Shown: positions 29,380 to 39,722, numbered from the stretch's first letter. The stretch: DNA of 64,000 bases from Psychrobacter namhaensis (GCF_016107545.1 NZ_JABASS010000008.1:57501-121500), one strand, 5' to 3'. Numbers and translations are program-made. Notes: generated from the letters alone by a model not told the origin.

Positions 29380-30294
29380 ATGAAAACGCTTAGAACCCCC
29401 GATTCATGTTTTGCAAACCTGCCCGATTATAACTTTGCGCCCCATTATTTGATGGTCGACGACAGCGAGGGTGGAGAGCTGCGTGTACATTATCTCGATG
29501 AAGGTCCAAAAGATGCCGATCCTGTGTTGTTGCTGCATGGCGAGCCTTCATGGTGTTATCTTTATCGTAAGATGATACCGGTACTGACAGCAGCCGGTCA
29601 CCGCGTGATTGCGCCAGACCTCCCCGGTTTTGGGCGCTCAGATAAGCCTGCTGATCGTCATGATTACACCTATCAGCGCCATGTCGACTGGATGCAGTCC
29701 GTACTTGATCAGTTAGATCTAAAAAATATCACGCTCTTTTGTCAAGATTGGGGTGGTCTGATTGGTTTACGCCTAGTGGCCGAAAATCCAGACCGGTTTG
29801 CTCGGGTGGCAGCGGGTAATACCATGCTCCCTACAGGTGAATACGACCCAGGCGATAGCTTTCGCCAGTGGCAGCAGTTCTCACAAGAGACGCCGCAATT
29901 TCATGTCGGCAAAATCATTAATAGTGGCACCACAACCGAGCTATCGCAGGCAGTTATTGACGCTTACAACGCCCCATTCCCTGATGAGTCGTACAAAGAA
30001 GGGGCAAGGCAGTTCCCGATACTGGTACCGACCACCCCCGATGATCCTGCCTCAGCAAAAAACCAAGCCGCTTGGGGTGAGCTTGGCAAGTGGAACAAAC
30101 CTTTTATCACGCTGTTTAGCGACTCCGATCCCATCACGGCTGGTGGCGCACGAATCATGCAAAAACTGATACCAGGTGCCGAAGGTCAAGAGCATACTAC
30201 TATTGCCAACGGTGGTCATTTTCTTCAAGAAGATCAAGGCGAGAAAGTAGCCGAATTGCTGATTAAGTTTATTGCTGATAAGCCTAAGCGTTAA
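29380..30294 (+). CDS. Haloalkane dehalogenase (HLD-I type alpha/beta hydrolase)
   Basis: Predicted to hydrolyse carbon-halogen bonds of haloalkanes to alcohol and halide. The oxyanion/halide motif HGEPSW (H53-W58), nucleophile D123 with halide-binding W124 in 'FCQDWGG', acid D250 in 'LFSDSDPIT' and base H280 in 'NGGHFLQED' are all in place. W164 may be the second halide Trp of subfamily I. At 304 residues it is close to the family length. AAGGATA precedes the ATG. It is a single-gene unit. Close relatives include enzymes with other or unknown substrates. Confidence 0.85.
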   Translation: MKTLRTPDSCFANLPDYNFAPHYLMVDDSEGGELRVHYLDEGPKDADPVLLLHGEPSWCYLYRKMIPVLTAAGHRVIAPDLPGFGRSDKPADRHDYTYQRHVDWMQSVLDQLDLKNITLFCQDWGGLIGLRLVAENPDRFARVAAGNTMLPTGEYDPGDSFRQWQQFSQETPQFHVGKIINSGTTTELSQAVIDAYNAPFPDESYKEGARQFPILVPTTPDDPASAKNQAAWGELGKWNKPFITLFSDSDPITAGGARIMQKLIPGAEGQEHTTIANGGHFLQEDQGEKVAELLIKFIADKPKR

Positions 30295-30341
30295 GCTGTA
30301 AAGACACTGTCCTCAAAGGACGACAAAATTAACACCCATAA

Positions 30342-30387
30342 AAAAACCGCTTTGAGCACTCATCACGAGCCTCTCAAAGCGGTTTTT
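30342..30387. terminator. Strong bidirectional terminator between dehalogenase and pnp
   Basis: AAAAACCGCTTTGAG (30342-30356) pairs perfectly with CTCAAAGCGGTTTTT (30373-30387), giving a U-run on either strand between two convergent genes. Confidence 0.92.
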
Positions 30388-30416
30388 AAATACCTAGACT
30401 TAACCAATTTTCAAAA

Positions 30417-32519
30417 TTAGTTTTGCTCGATACCTTTCATCGTGAGCTTAATACGACCACGGTTGTCGACGTCTTGAACAAAGACTTTAACGATTTGACC
30501 TTCTTTTAAATAGTCTGATACATTTTCTACGCGCTCTTCTGCGATTTGTGAGATATGTACCAAGCCATCAGTGTTCGGTAAAACATTAACAAAAGCACCG
30601 AAATCTACGATACGAGCAACCGTACCTTCATAGGTCTTGCCAACTTCAACTTCAGCAGTCAATGCTTCGATTTTGCCGATAGCGGCTTTAGTTGCTGCTT
30701 TGTTTTCACCAAAGATACGAATCGTGCCACCATCATCGATATCGATGACCGCGCCTGTCTCTTCGGTTAGTTGACGAATCATCGCGCCGCCTTTACCGAT
30801 CACATCACGAATCTTATCTGGGTTGATTTCGATAACGGCATAGTTAGGGGCATGCGCGTTGATTTCAGTACGGCTTGCTGGCAGTACTTTGTTCATGGCA
30901 TCCAAGATGTGGATACGACCTGCATGGGCTTGCTTAAGCGCTTGCTCCATAATATCAGGCGTGATGCCTTCGATTTTGATATCCATCTGTAGTGCAGTGA
31001 TACCGTCTTTAGAACCCGCAACTTTAAAGTCCATATCACCAAGATGATCTTCATCACCTAAGATGTCTGACAAGACAGCGAAACGCTCGCCTTCTTTCAC
31101 CAGACCCATGGCGATACCAGCAACAGGTGCTTTTAATGGGACACCAGCATCCATCAATGCCAAACTGGCACCGCAAACAGACGCCATAGAAGATGAACCA
31201 TTTGATTCAGTAATCTCTGATACCACACGAATCACATATGGGAAGCGTTCGCTGTCTGGTAGCATGGCTTCTACGCCGCGGCGCGCTAGGCGACCATGAC
31301 CGATTTCACGACGTTTTGGAATACCTTCACGGCCTGTTTCACCAACAGAGAAATGCGGGAAGTTATAATGCAGCATGAAATGATCACGAATCGTACCACT
31401 GAGTGAATCAATCATGTTGACGTCACGGCTGTTACCAAGTGTGGTCGTAACCAAGGCTTGCGTCTCACCGCGAGTAAACAACGCTGAACCATGGGTATAA
31501 GGCAGGACACCGACTTGTACATCAAGGGCACGAACGGTTTCAAGATCACGTCCATCGATACGTGGCTTACCTGACAAGATATTGTCACGAACCGTACGAT
31601 ATTTAAGGTCGTTATAGATTTCTTTTAGCTCAGAGACAGTATCAGCATAGTTTTCTGATTCAGCATCACCAGCCATCGTATCGATAATCGATTGCTTAAT
31701 CTCATCAAGTTTGGTATAGCGCTCTTGCTTATTGGTCGTGGTATAAGCGTCAGCCACTTGCGCGCCGAACTGCTCTTTCATACTGGCCTCTAAAGCTTTA
31801 TCACGCTCAGGGGCCGTAAATTGCTGCTTAGCCGTACCAACTTCTTCTGCCATTGACGCAATGTTATCAATGACGATTTGCTGCTGCTGATGACCGTACA
31901 ATACAGCACCTAACATCTGGTCTTCTGACAACTCTTTGGCTTCTGATTCAACCATCAATACCGCAGACTTAGTACCAGCAACGACTAGATCCAAATCACT
32001 ACTTTCAAGCTGCTCAAGCGTTGGGTTAAGGACGTATTCACCGTTAATGAAACCAACACGGGCACCCGCAATAGGACCATTAAAAGGCGCATCAGAAATA
32101 GCCAAAGCCGCTGAAGCACCAATCATTGCGGCGATGTCTGCAGACTGACTCTTGTCAGATGACACCACGGTCGCTGTGATTTGAATTTCGTTCACATAAC
32201 CTTCTGGAAATAGTGGACGAATTGGGCGATCAATCAAGCGTGAAGTTAAGGTTTCAAACTCGCTAGCACGGCCTTCACGTTTACCATAAGCACCTGGGAT
32301 TTTACCCGCTGCATACATTTTTTCTTGATAGTTTACGGTTAGGGGAAAGAAGTTTTGGCCTTCTTTGGCTTCTGATTTTACAACAGCAGCGACTAGTACA
32401 GTGACGCCGCCCATGTGTACTAAAATAGAGTTTGCTTGACGTGCAACGCGTCCTGTTTCGATAACAACCTGTTGGTTACCGTACTGGAATTCACGCTTAA
32501 TGGTGTTAAACATTGTCAT
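30417..32519 (-). CDS. pnp: Polyribonucleotide nucleotidyltransferase
   Basis: 3'-to-5' phosphorolytic exoribonuclease and degradosome component. Two RNase PH domains (about 10-145 and 320-545, with '[16 protein letters not shown]' and '[28 protein letters not shown]') are followed by a KH domain ('[25 protein letters not shown]') and an S1 domain ('[33 protein letters not shown]'). The length of 700 is typical. ATG 32519 has AGGA 7 bp upstream. It follows rpsO, but a terminator and ~550 bp lie between, so it must also be transcribed from its own promoter. Confidence 0.98.
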   Translation of the reverse strand: MTMFNTIKREFQYGNQQVVIETGRVARQANSILVHMGGVTVLVAAVVKSEAKEGQNFFPLTVNYQEKMYAAGKIPGAYGKREGRASEFETLTSRLIDRPIRPLFPEGYVNEIQITATVVSSDKSQSADIAAMIGASAALAISDAPFNGPIAGARVGFINGEYVLNPTLEQLESSDLDLVVAGTKSAVLMVESEAKELSEDQMLGAVLYGHQQQQIVIDNIASMAEEVGTAKQQFTAPERDKALEASMKEQFGAQVADAYTTTNKQERYTKLDEIKQSIIDTMAGDAESENYADTVSELKEIYNDLKYRTVRDNILSGKPRIDGRDLETVRALDVQVGVLPYTHGSALFTRGETQALVTTTLGNSRDVNMIDSLSGTIRDHFMLHYNFPHFSVGETGREGIPKRREIGHGRLARRGVEAMLPDSERFPYVIRVVSEITESNGSSSMASVCGASLALMDAGVPLKAPVAGIAMGLVKEGERFAVLSDILGDEDHLGDMDFKVAGSKDGITALQMDIKIEGITPDIMEQALKQAHAGRIHILDAMNKVLPASRTEINAHAPNYAVIEINPDKIRDVIGKGGAMIRQLTEETGAVIDIDDGGTIRIFGENKAATKAAIGKIEALTAEVEVGKTYEGTVARIVDFGAFVNVLPNTDGLVHISQIAEERVENVSDYLKEGQIVKVFVQDVDNRGRIKLTMKGIEQN

Positions 32520-33072
32520 ATAATATTCCTAATGTTGGCTGACAAAAGTGATGGCCGCGTTATAAAAAGCGGACATCTGTCATTAAAATTCTTTGTATAT
32601 AACCGCTCATTGATAGCCCTTCCTGTTAGAAACACATCAATTAGGGTCCATACCGTTACTTAGTTATCTATATCTGTGATAGACATCATACTATTCTATA
32701 TATTTGGTCGTTCAATGTCGGTTTTATTATAAATACTGTCAAAAATGACTTCGTGGCAAAACCACCCCTCTATGGGGCTTTTTAACCGCTAAATTTCTTA
32801 GATTTGTCATTGCTACTCTATAGTGAGTCATTATAGCCGGATAGCCGCTGTATAAACGGTAGCCATGCTGTAAAATTACAAGATATTATTTTACAGTGAT
32901 TTATAGGCGTTGACCAATTAATTGCAAAATAGCCCACCTAATAGACGGTATTCAGACGTATTGAAGTAAAAAAGCGTTAACTTTCTCGCTATCTGGCCAA
33001 CTAACTATCATCTAGCAAATAGATCCAGTATCTCAGGCTATGGGGCTTACCATCCAATATTGACAAGCATAA
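32520..33072. other. pnp upstream region
   Basis: About 550 bp between the rpsO terminator and pnp. It should contain a pnp promoter and leader; a TATAAT lies near 32730 on the minus strand but no matching -35 was found. A GTGG/CCAC and CCCC/GGGG double hairpin lies at 32753-32777; on the plus strand it ends in CTTTTT. In other bacteria, hairpins in the pnp leader are RNase III targets for autoregulation; whether this one is so used is unknown. Confidence 0.45.
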
Positions 33073-33106
33073 AAAAACGGCGTGAAACTATTCCACACCG
33101 TTTTTA
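33073..33106 (-). terminator. Terminator after rpsO
   Basis: CGGCGTG (33078-33084) pairs with CACACCG (33094-33100) with one mismatch, extended by A/T pairs; seven T follow on the minus strand. It lies ~120 bp past the rpsO stop. Confidence 0.75.
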
Positions 33107-33226
33107 GAAGCAATCTATTGTACCAATATCAGCAAGCAAGTCCTAAGCGGTGTCGCAAAAAAACTGAAACGGTGCCACATAACGGCAGCTTTAGCTTTAG
33201 AAACCACTCGTCCCCTTGTCGCTATA

Positions 33227-33493
33227 TTAACGACGTAGACCTAACTGGCTAATAAGGGTGGTATAGCGTCCAAGGTCTTTGCCTTTTAGGTAATCAAGCA
33301 GTTTACGGCGGGTATTAACCATACGGATTAGACCGCGACGGCTATGGTGATCAGCTTTGTGCGCTTTAAAATGGTTCTGTAGATCATTGATACGAGCACT
33401 TAATAACGCTACTTGCACTTCTGGTGAGCCAGTGTCGTTTTCGCCGCGCTGGTATTGAGCAATGATTTGTTCACGATCGGTATTAGTTAGCAT
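33227..33493 (-). CDS. rpsO: Ribosomal protein S15
   Basis: An 88-residue 30S subunit protein that binds 16S rRNA in the central domain. Motifs are '[67 protein letters not shown]'. ATG 33493 has GGAG 6 bp upstream; an open frame extension of five codons is not used. It lies between the small-gene cassette and pnp and is bounded by terminators on both sides. Confidence 0.99.
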   Translation of the reverse strand: MLTNTDREQIIAQYQRGENDTGSPEVQVALLSARINDLQNHFKAHKADHHSRRGLIRMVNTRRKLLDYLKGKDLGRYTTLISQLGLRR

Positions 33494-33765
33494 AAATATC
33501 TCCGGCAATGCTAAAAACTTTAAGACAGACTCTCATTGAGTCATTTTTAAAGCAATAGAATAGTAAATAAAATAACTTGCACGCCATTCAGGACAACCCT
33601 GCATTACTAGAGTTGACCTAGTGTACGACAAGTTCGGTTAAAAATAACGCCACTTAAATTTTAAGATCAATGCAGTATAACTATTAACGCCAGCCTCTCA
33701 CTAAGAGGGTGGGTTAGATATAACTTAGGACCTAAAATCTAATTTAAATGTGGCAGCAATTATAG

Positions 33766-33797
33766 CAAAAAACTGCTGAACTAGCAGCAGTTTTTCA
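33766..33797. terminator. Bidirectional-type terminator upstream of rpsO
   Basis: CTGCTG (33773-33778) pairs with CAGCAG (33785-33790), flanked by A- and T-runs on both sides. On the minus strand it ends the small-gene unit whose last stop is at 33861, and it isolates rpsO from upstream transcription. Confidence 0.82.
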
Positions 33798-33860
33798 TCA
33801 TACTTGAAAGATTATATTTAACTGTTAAAAAGGCATCAGAGACAGGTATTTTTTGCTTAA

Positions 33861-34034
33861 TTATTTGTTGGTATCATCTTCTGTAGCGTTGCCACCTAAC
33901 TCTTTATCTTCAAGCGGCGCAGTAGTGGCCTCAGCCAAACTATCAGGAGTCCGATCTTCACGAGGATTAATATCTTCTGCGAGCTGTTGAATCTCTCTTT
34001 CTTGTTCGTCTTTCTTGTTAGATACGTTACTCAT
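33861..34034 (-). CDS. Small acidic protein of unknown function (57 residues)
   Basis: A short gene not matching any family I know. ATG 34034 has a strong AGGAG 5-6 bp upstream. The product begins MSNVSNKKDEQEREIQQLAED and ends in NATEDDTNK; it is rich in Glu, Asp, Asn and Thr, has no hydrophobic segment, and is probably disordered. Codon structure, ribosome-binding site and a terminator 65 bp downstream support expression. It lies behind another small acidic gene and a PfpI-type gene. Confidence 0.7.
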   Translation of the reverse strand: MSNVSNKKDEQEREIQQLAEDINPREDRTPDSLAEATTAPLEDKELGGNATEDDTNK

Positions 34035-34191
34035 AATGACTCCTAGATCGTTATTATTAAGCGATTTCTTTTATTTTTTAATATTGAGACTAGTTTTTGG
34101 AAAGCGTCAAAACCAATACTTGCTGAATCTCTACACTTCCAAGCTTAAAGCCAGCTAGCTTGTGTAAGATGCGACTGTCTTGTTTAAGATG

Positions 34192-34353
34192 CTATTTGTC
34201 TTCTTTTGCATTTTTTAAATTGTCAGCGATACGTTCTGCTGCTGCGTTCGTATCTTCTGTATGGTTGTCTTCTGTTTGACTCTTGAGTGCAGCCGTAGCA
34301 GACTCCGCACGTTGTTGTTCTAGTTTGGTATCATTTGGATTTGAATTAGCCAT
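34192..34353 (-). CDS. Small hydrophilic protein of unknown function (53 residues)
   Basis: ATG 34353 has AAGGA 7 bp upstream; the frame is open a further ten codons but without a better start. The product (MANSNPNDTKLEQQRAESATAAL...AERIADNLKNAKEDK) is rich in Ala, Asn, Glu, Lys and Thr, with no hydrophobic segment. Its composition resembles its downstream neighbour, suggesting a small family of hydrophilic, possibly stress-related proteins; this is inference. It starts 80 bp after the PfpI-type gene. Confidence 0.7.
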   Translation of the reverse strand: MANSNPNDTKLEQQRAESATAALKSQTEDNHTEDTNAAAERIADNLKNAKEDK

Positions 34354-34432
34354 GGTAGTGTCCTTATTGTTAACTATAAACATTTTAAGTGAGTGTGTGA
34401 GGTAATTTCATGCTGTAAAGCAGTCAAAGCGT

Positions 34433-34957
34433 TTAAGAAAGTGCTTTATCAATCGCTTCAACGAAGTTTTTAATATCGTCTGGATTACGTGAAGTAATCA
34501 AATTACCATCTACTTGTACGGTTTTATCCACAAATTCTCCCCCAGCATTTTCCAAGTCAGTTTGTAACGAGTGATAGGCAGTCAATGTTTTGCCTTTAGC
34601 AATTCCTGTATTAATAAGGGCCCAAGGCGCGTGACAGATGGCAGCCAACAATTTGCCTGAATCATTGATACCATTAATAATACCGTGGGCCTCTTCGTTA
34701 CCACGTAGAGTATCTGCATTAACCGTCCCACCTGGCAGCACTAACGCATCATAATCACTAACCTTTGCGTCTTTTGCAAAAATATCAGCAGTAAAAGTAT
34801 CGCCTTTATTGACATCCTGCTGCATCGCTTGCACTTCTTTGTCTTTATTAGTAGTAATAAGAACCGTTTTATAACCTTTGTCTTTTAACTGGTTATTAAC
34901 GTCTTCATATTCTGCTTGCTCAAAGTGGTTGTAGAGTAAAAAAGCAATCGTTTTCAT
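34433..34957 (-). CDS. PfpI/DJ-1 family protein (YhbO-like)
   Basis: A 174-residue class I glutamine-amidotransferase-like protein with the nucleophile elbow 'AAICHAPWALIN' (C108, H109) and the conserved acidic residue in 'FEQAEYEDV'. Relatives such as YhbO/YajL are stress proteins described as proteases, glyoxalases or deglycases; the activity is debated. Other blocks are 'DALVLPGGTVNADTLRGN' and 'TAYHSLQTDLENAGGEFVDKTVQVDGNLITSRNPDD'. It is the first gene of a short unit inserted between truB and rpsO. Confidence 0.92.
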   Translation of the reverse strand: MKTIAFLLYNHFEQAEYEDVNNQLKDKGYKTVLITTNKDKEVQAMQQDVNKGDTFTADIFAKDAKVSDYDALVLPGGTVNADTLRGNEEAHGIINGINDSGKLLAAICHAPWALINTGIAKGKTLTAYHSLQTDLENAGGEFVDKTVQVDGNLITSRNPDDIKNFVEAIDKALS

Positions 34958-35190
34958 AATATCCCTTCTTCTTTATAGGTGAATCGGTTATAAGCTATTT
35001 TTTATTAGATTTTTTATTAGATAATTATTTTCATTATTGTGTAGTTATAATTATTATTTAAAATAAATTTTTGCAAAATTCTTTTAATTATCAGATCCCA
35101 TCCTTTGAACAAGTTTCCTTTTTTTCTTTTTTAACTTCCTACTATAATTATTTTTTATCCAGCTTTCCCTCGCTGACTTAATTAATGTAC

Positions 35191-35224
35191 AAAAAAAACA
35201 GGTTCCACCATAGGCGAAACCTGC
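35191..35224 (-). terminator. Terminator of truB
   Basis: CAGGTT (35199-35204) pairs with AACCTG (35218-35223); eight T follow on the minus strand. It lies 85 bp past the truB stop. It ends the rbfA-truB transcript before the PfpI-type gene. Confidence 0.85.
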
Positions 35225-35308
35225 AATAAAATGTGACGATATGTGATTAGTGTAAACTGTTAGTAAGCTGTCAAAAGAGGAAAAAAAGAGGGGTTTAACC
35301 AAGCGCTC

Positions 35309-36394
35309 CTAACGTTGGATCAGCTTTTTGGGCTGTAATCGACCATTGAGACTGACCGCACCTAGACCAAGAAATTGCCCACCTTCATCTACCAAGCGTA
35401 TATCCACAGGGATTTCGTGCGCTAATAATGGCGTTTTGTCTGTCCTGCTTTTAGCATCAAGGTTATCATCCACATCCGTAGCCGCTTCCATACTTGGATG
35501 AGCGATTTCGTCTTGCTCACTAAGTGTCTGGCTAGCAATACTTTTTAACACGTAATCTTTGAGATGAGCTGTTAGCTGTTCAAAGACGTTTAAGCGTTGG
35601 CCCATATGTACGCGGACACACTGTTCAGTGGTTAATGCCAACTCAGCGTCAATATCGATGCAAGCATCTACTGGCAGCAGGTGTCCTTGTCGCTGAGCAA
35701 ACGCGGTTTCTTCTAACGCTGCTAGCGTAATGGCATTCTCAATTTTAAAGTTGCCCACTTGCGTACGTCGTAACGCAGTCAAATGCCCAACTGTGCCCAT
35801 TACTTTAGCGATATCCTCACCCAGTACGCGCACGTAAGTACCTTTGGTGCAAGTCACTGTCAATTGAATCTGCTCGTCATCGATTGCTCTCAAATCTATT
35901 GCTTTGATCACAATGTCTCTTGGCGGACGCTCTACCTCAATACCAGCGCGGGCATACTCATACAGCTTTTTACCGTCTTTTTTTAAGGCGGAATACATCG
36001 GTGGTATCTGCTGCTGCGCACCTAAAAACTGCTGTGCCACTTTATCTAACAAGGCGTCGTCAAACTTTGGAATAGAGGCTTGCGCGACGGTTTGCCCATC
36101 TGCATCCCCCGTATCTGTCTGACTGCCGAGCAAAATAGTCGCTTGGTAAGATTTATCGGCATCTAGTTGATAGTGGCTAAATTTGGTGGCCTCACCCATA
36201 CAGACAGGCAACAGTCCAGTCGCCATTGGATCAAGCGTACCCGTGTGGCCTGCTTTTTTGCTGTCATGGTTCGGTGACTTAAACAGATACTTCACCTTTG
36301 ACACCACTTGTTGCGAGGTCATACCTTTGGGCTTATCTACTAAGATAACACCAGAGACTTTTATTTTATCAGCTTGCTTGGATGATGTAGACAT
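35309..36394 (-). CDS. truB: tRNA pseudouridine(55) synthase
   Basis: Makes the conserved pseudouridine 55 in the T-loop of tRNA. Motifs are 'GVILVDKPKGMTSQQVVSKVKYLF', 'KAGHTGTLDPMATGLLPVCMGEATKFS' (catalytic D55) and 'VTCTKGTYVRVLGEDIAKVMGTVGHLTALRRTQVGNF'. The C-terminal PUA-like region holds a hydrophilic insert (about residues 288-330), which makes the protein 361 residues against ~310 in E. coli. It starts 9 bp after the rbfA stop. Confidence 0.97.
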   Translation of the reverse strand: MSTSSKQADKIKVSGVILVDKPKGMTSQQVVSKVKYLFKSPNHDSKKAGHTGTLDPMATGLLPVCMGEATKFSHYQLDADKSYQATILLGSQTDTGDADGQTVAQASIPKFDDALLDKVAQQFLGAQQQIPPMYSALKKDGKKLYEYARAGIEVERPPRDIVIKAIDLRAIDDEQIQLTVTCTKGTYVRVLGEDIAKVMGTVGHLTALRRTQVGNFKIENAITLAALEETAFAQRQGHLLPVDACIDIDAELALTTEQCVRVHMGQRLNVFEQLTAHLKDYVLKSIASQTLSEQDEIAHPSMEAATDVDDNLDAKSRTDKTPLLAHEIPVDIRLVDEGGQFLGLGAVSLNGRLQPKKLIQR

Positions 36395-36403
36395 AGTGGA
36401 TGC

Positions 36404-36793
36404 TTACTCGTCATTCTCATTTTTTTCTGTCTTAGTGACTGCCTGATTAATCAGATCCATCATGTAATTACCACGAGCGGTGACTTCATCATAGTGAAAA
36501 CGCAAGCGCGGCGTCGTACGAGTCTTTAGACTGTGGCTTAGCTCAGTACGTAAAAATCCTGCTGCTTTGTTGAGTACCTTAATACTCTCTTCGTGGTTGG
36601 TCTTGGTCATCGCATCGTTGAGCTCAGGCTCCATGATGGTGACATAGACATCGGCATAACCCAAGTCTGGGCTAACCTTGACGCTAGAGATAGTGACAAA
36701 GCCAGTCAGACGAGGGTCATTGACTTCATCACGAATAAGAACAGCAAGCTCACGCTGAATCTGATCGGCTAAGCGTTGTAAACGTTGGTTCAT
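36404..36793 (-). CDS. rbfA: Ribosome-binding factor A
   Basis: A 129-residue KH-fold protein needed for 16S rRNA 5'-end maturation and cold adaptation. Features are 'RLQRLADQIQRELAVLIRDEVNDPRL', 'VTISSVKVSPDLGYADVYVTI' and 'LRTELSHSLKTRTTPRLRFHYDE'. It is coupled to truB. It lies ~200 bp downstream of infB behind a strong hairpin terminator. Confidence 0.97.
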   Translation of the reverse strand: MNQRLQRLADQIQRELAVLIRDEVNDPRLTGFVTISSVKVSPDLGYADVYVTIMEPELNDAMTKTNHEESIKVLNKAAGFLRTELSHSLKTRTTPRLRFHYDEVTARGNYMMDLINQAVTKTEKNENDE

Positions 36794-36871
36794 GTTATTA
36801 CCTTTATTTGATAGGGCTTATTTTTCTTGATATAAAATTCTGTGTATTAGTCAGTTTAGTACTGATATTTG

Positions 36872-36908
36872 CTAAAAAAGGCCTAGCAGGATGTACCTGT
36901 TAGGCCTA
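36872..36908 (-). terminator. Terminator between infB and rbfA
   Basis: AGGCCTAGCAGG (36879-36890) pairs with CCTGTTAGGCCT (36896-36907), one non-canonical pair, 5-nt loop; six T follow on the minus strand. It lies 88 bp past the infB stop. Its strength implies that rbfA-truB depend on read-through or a local promoter. Confidence 0.85.
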
Positions 36909-36995
36909 AGTACAGCTAGATACTAAAGGACAATCTCATATACTAAGCTGATTAAGCACCTTGTATGATGAGATAGCCCATATCGAACAGTCGCT

Positions 36996-39722
36996 TTAGA
37001 TCGTACGTGCGAACTCTTGGATTTCAAAGACTTCGATTTTATCACCGGCTTCAACATCATAGCCACGAACTGCTAGGCCACATTCCATACCCGTACGTAC
37101 TTCATTAACGTCTTCTTTATAACGACGTAGTGATTGCAATTGACCTGTAAAGATAACTTGGTCTTCACGCAATACGCGGATAGGTTTGTTGCGATAGATA
37201 GTACCTTCGACCACCATACAACCCGCAGCAGCACCAAACTTACTAGAGCGGAATACTTCACGAACTTCGGCAACGCCAAGAATCTTCTCACGATGTTCCG
37301 GAGCCAGCATACCGCTCATGGCTGATTTCACATCATCAATCAAACCATAGATCACACTGTAATAACGGATATCCATGTTGGCAGCATCTGCTTTACGGCG
37401 TGCGGTCGCATCGGCACGAACGTTAAAGCCCAATAACACCGCTTCACTAGACTCTGCCAGAGTGACGTCAGACTCAGAAATCGGACCAACACCTGAACTG
37501 ATCACTCTCACTTTAACTTCGTCAGTGGACAGCTCATTCAATGCCGCCAGTAACGCTTCAAGCGAACCACGGACATCTGTTTTCAATACGATATTTAAGA
37601 ATGAGACATCGCCTTGGGCCATCTGATCGAACATGCTCTCTAAACGCATGGCATTTTGACGCTCAAGTTGACGCTCACGCTCACGGTTGGTTCTAAAGTC
37701 AGCCACTTCACGTGCTTTTTTCTCATCGGTCACAACTAAGAACTCGCTACCAGCCGCTGGAGTTTCAGGCAAGCCTAAAATCTCTACAGGGATAGAAGGA
37801 CCTGCTGTTTTAACCCGTTGACCATTTTCATCCGTCAGCGCACGAACTTTACCGTAATGCTCACCAGCAAGAACCAAGTCGCCTTGCTTCAATGTACCCT
37901 TTTTAACGAGGACACTGACCACAGGACCACGGCCTTTTTCTAGTCTTGACTCGATGACCACACCTTGGGCGGCACCGTCTAATGGCGCTTCTAGTTCCAT
38001 CAGTTCGGCTTGTAGACTAATGAACTCTAATAAGTCATCAATACCTTCACCCGTTTTGGCTGAGATACGCGCCATTGGTGTGTCACCGCCCCACTCTTCT
38101 GAGACGACTTCTTTTGCGGTCAATTCATTAAGAACACGGTCAGGATCAGCACCTGGCTTATCCATTTTGTTAATCGCAACGATAATGGGTGTACCAGCAG
38201 CACGTGCATGATCAATGGCTTCTACCGTTTGCGGCATCATACCGTCATCAGCAGCAACCACCAATACAACAATATCAGTCGCTTGTGCGCCACGTGAACG
38301 CATCGCACTAAAGGCGGCGTGACCTGGGGTATCAAGGAAAGTAATTACGCCGCGATCGGTTTTCACATGATAAGCACCGATATGCTGAGTAATACCACCT
38401 GCTTCGCCCGTCGCAACTTTCGTTTCACGAATTTTATCTAGTAATGAAGTTTTACCATGGTCAACGTGACCCATAATAGTCACGACTGGCGGACGTGTTT
38501 GCACGTTACTGCTGCGCTCATCAACCGCGTACTGCAGATCATCTTCAACCTTGGTATCACTGACCGGAACTGGATTATGTCCCATCTCTTCAACAAGCAA
38601 GCTTGCTGTCGCTTGATCGATCGTATCTGATTCACGTGCGATCTCGCCCATTTTCATAAGCAATTTGGTCACTTCACGCGCTTTAACCGCCATACGCTGA
38701 GCAAGATCCGCGACTGTAATGTGCTCGCTAATTTCAACATCATAAACGATTTTTTCGACAGGTTTTTCGAACTTATGCTGTGATGCTTGCGTTGAGCGCA
38801 AACCGTTTTTACGGTTTTTGATCTCACGCTCATCTTGATTCTTACGGCGACGACCACGAGTACCAGTACTGCTCGCACCGCGTTTGATTTCACGACGTTC
38901 TTTTTCAAAAGACTCTTCTAACGCATCACCGACCAGACCTTCTGCCAACGGCTCGTCTTTACGAACTTCAGCAACAGGCTCACGGTCAGTATATTGACCC
39001 GCCATTTTACGCATTTGCTCAAGCGTACGTTTTTGTGCTTCTTCAGCTTGGGTACGACGTGTTTCTGTTTCAATTTCACGTAGACGGGCTTCTTCTTTCT
39101 CACGCGCTTCGCGAGCTTTACGCTCTGCTGCCGTCTCAACTTTTGGTTTTGTCGCAGCGACTTTTTTCTTGGGTTGGTCTTTTGGCTTCACTTCAACCTT
39201 GGCTTTACCACCTTTTTTCACAACCACTGAAGTCGAGATATCGTCGTTCTTATCATCTGACTTTTTGCTAGAGCCTAAGCTTGCACGCATTGCTGCTAAG
39301 GTTGCTGCTTGACGTTCTTCAGCTTTTTTCTTAGTCGCCGCACGCTCTTCTGCGTCTTTAGCAGCACGTTCTTGCGACTCAATCATCGCTTGCTCACGCG
39401 CAGCCAATTCTTCAGCCATTTTTTCTGGATCAGGCTTTTCAAACACTTTCTTTTTACGCACTTCCACATTGACGCTCTTAGATTTACCTGAAGAGCCGGT
39501 CACGCGCGCGGTGCTAGTCGTCTTAGATTTAAGACTAATACGACGCTTTTCTTGCTGACCATGACTTTGCTTTAAATACGTCACCAACTTCTCTTGCTCA
39601 AGCTCGGTGACTAGGTCATCCTCTGCGCGAGCAGGCAGTCCAGCATCTACCAGTTGCTGTTTTACAGCACTTGGAGTTTTGCCTACCATATCTGCCAGTT
39701 CTTTGACGGTCTTATCTGCCAT
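36996..39722 (-). CDS. infB: Translation initiation factor IF-2
   Basis: GTPase that delivers initiator tRNA to the 30S subunit. The N-terminal IF2_N domain ([28 protein letters not shown]) is followed by a long Lys/Glu/Ala/Arg-rich region to about residue 300. A second IF2_N-like part ('[29 protein letters not shown]') precedes the G domain with [17 protein letters not shown] and NKMD. C-terminal domains II-IV follow. At 908 residues it is in the normal long-form range. It is downstream of nusA in the conserved operon. Confidence 0.98.
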   Translation of the reverse strand: MADKTVKELADMVGKTPSAVKQQLVDAGLPARAEDDLVTELEQEKLVTYLKQSHGQQEKRRISLKSKTTSTARVTGSSGKSKSVNVEVRKKKVFEKPDPEKMAEELAAREQAMIESQERAAKDAEERAATKKKAEERQAATLAAMRASLGSSKKSDDKNDDISTSVVVKKGGKAKVEVKPKDQPKKKVAATKPKVETAAERKAREAREKEEARLREIETETRRTQAEEAQKRTLEQMRKMAGQYTDREPVAEVRKDEPLAEGLVGDALEESFEKERREIKRGASSTGTRGRRRKNQDEREIKNRKNGLRSTQASQHKFEKPVEKIVYDVEISEHITVADLAQRMAVKAREVTKLLMKMGEIARESDTIDQATASLLVEEMGHNPVPVSDTKVEDDLQYAVDERSSNVQTRPPVVTIMGHVDHGKTSLLDKIRETKVATGEAGGITQHIGAYHVKTDRGVITFLDTPGHAAFSAMRSRGAQATDIVVLVVAADDGMMPQTVEAIDHARAAGTPIIVAINKMDKPGADPDRVLNELTAKEVVSEEWGGDTPMARISAKTGEGIDDLLEFISLQAELMELEAPLDGAAQGVVIESRLEKGRGPVVSVLVKKGTLKQGDLVLAGEHYGKVRALTDENGQRVKTAGPSIPVEILGLPETPAAGSEFLVVTDEKKAREVADFRTNRERERQLERQNAMRLESMFDQMAQGDVSFLNIVLKTDVRGSLEALLAALNELSTDEVKVRVISSGVGPISESDVTLAESSEAVLLGFNVRADATARRKADAANMDIRYYSVIYGLIDDVKSAMSGMLAPEHREKILGVAEVREVFRSSKFGAAAGCMVVEGTIYRNKPIRVLREDQVIFTGQLQSLRRYKEDVNEVRTGMECGLAVRGYDVEAGDKIEVFEIQEFARTI

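Noticed and set aside
35084..35302. 72-codon minus-strand frame after truB
   Set aside because: It covers the truB terminator, has a poor start and a Lys-rich nonsense-like end.
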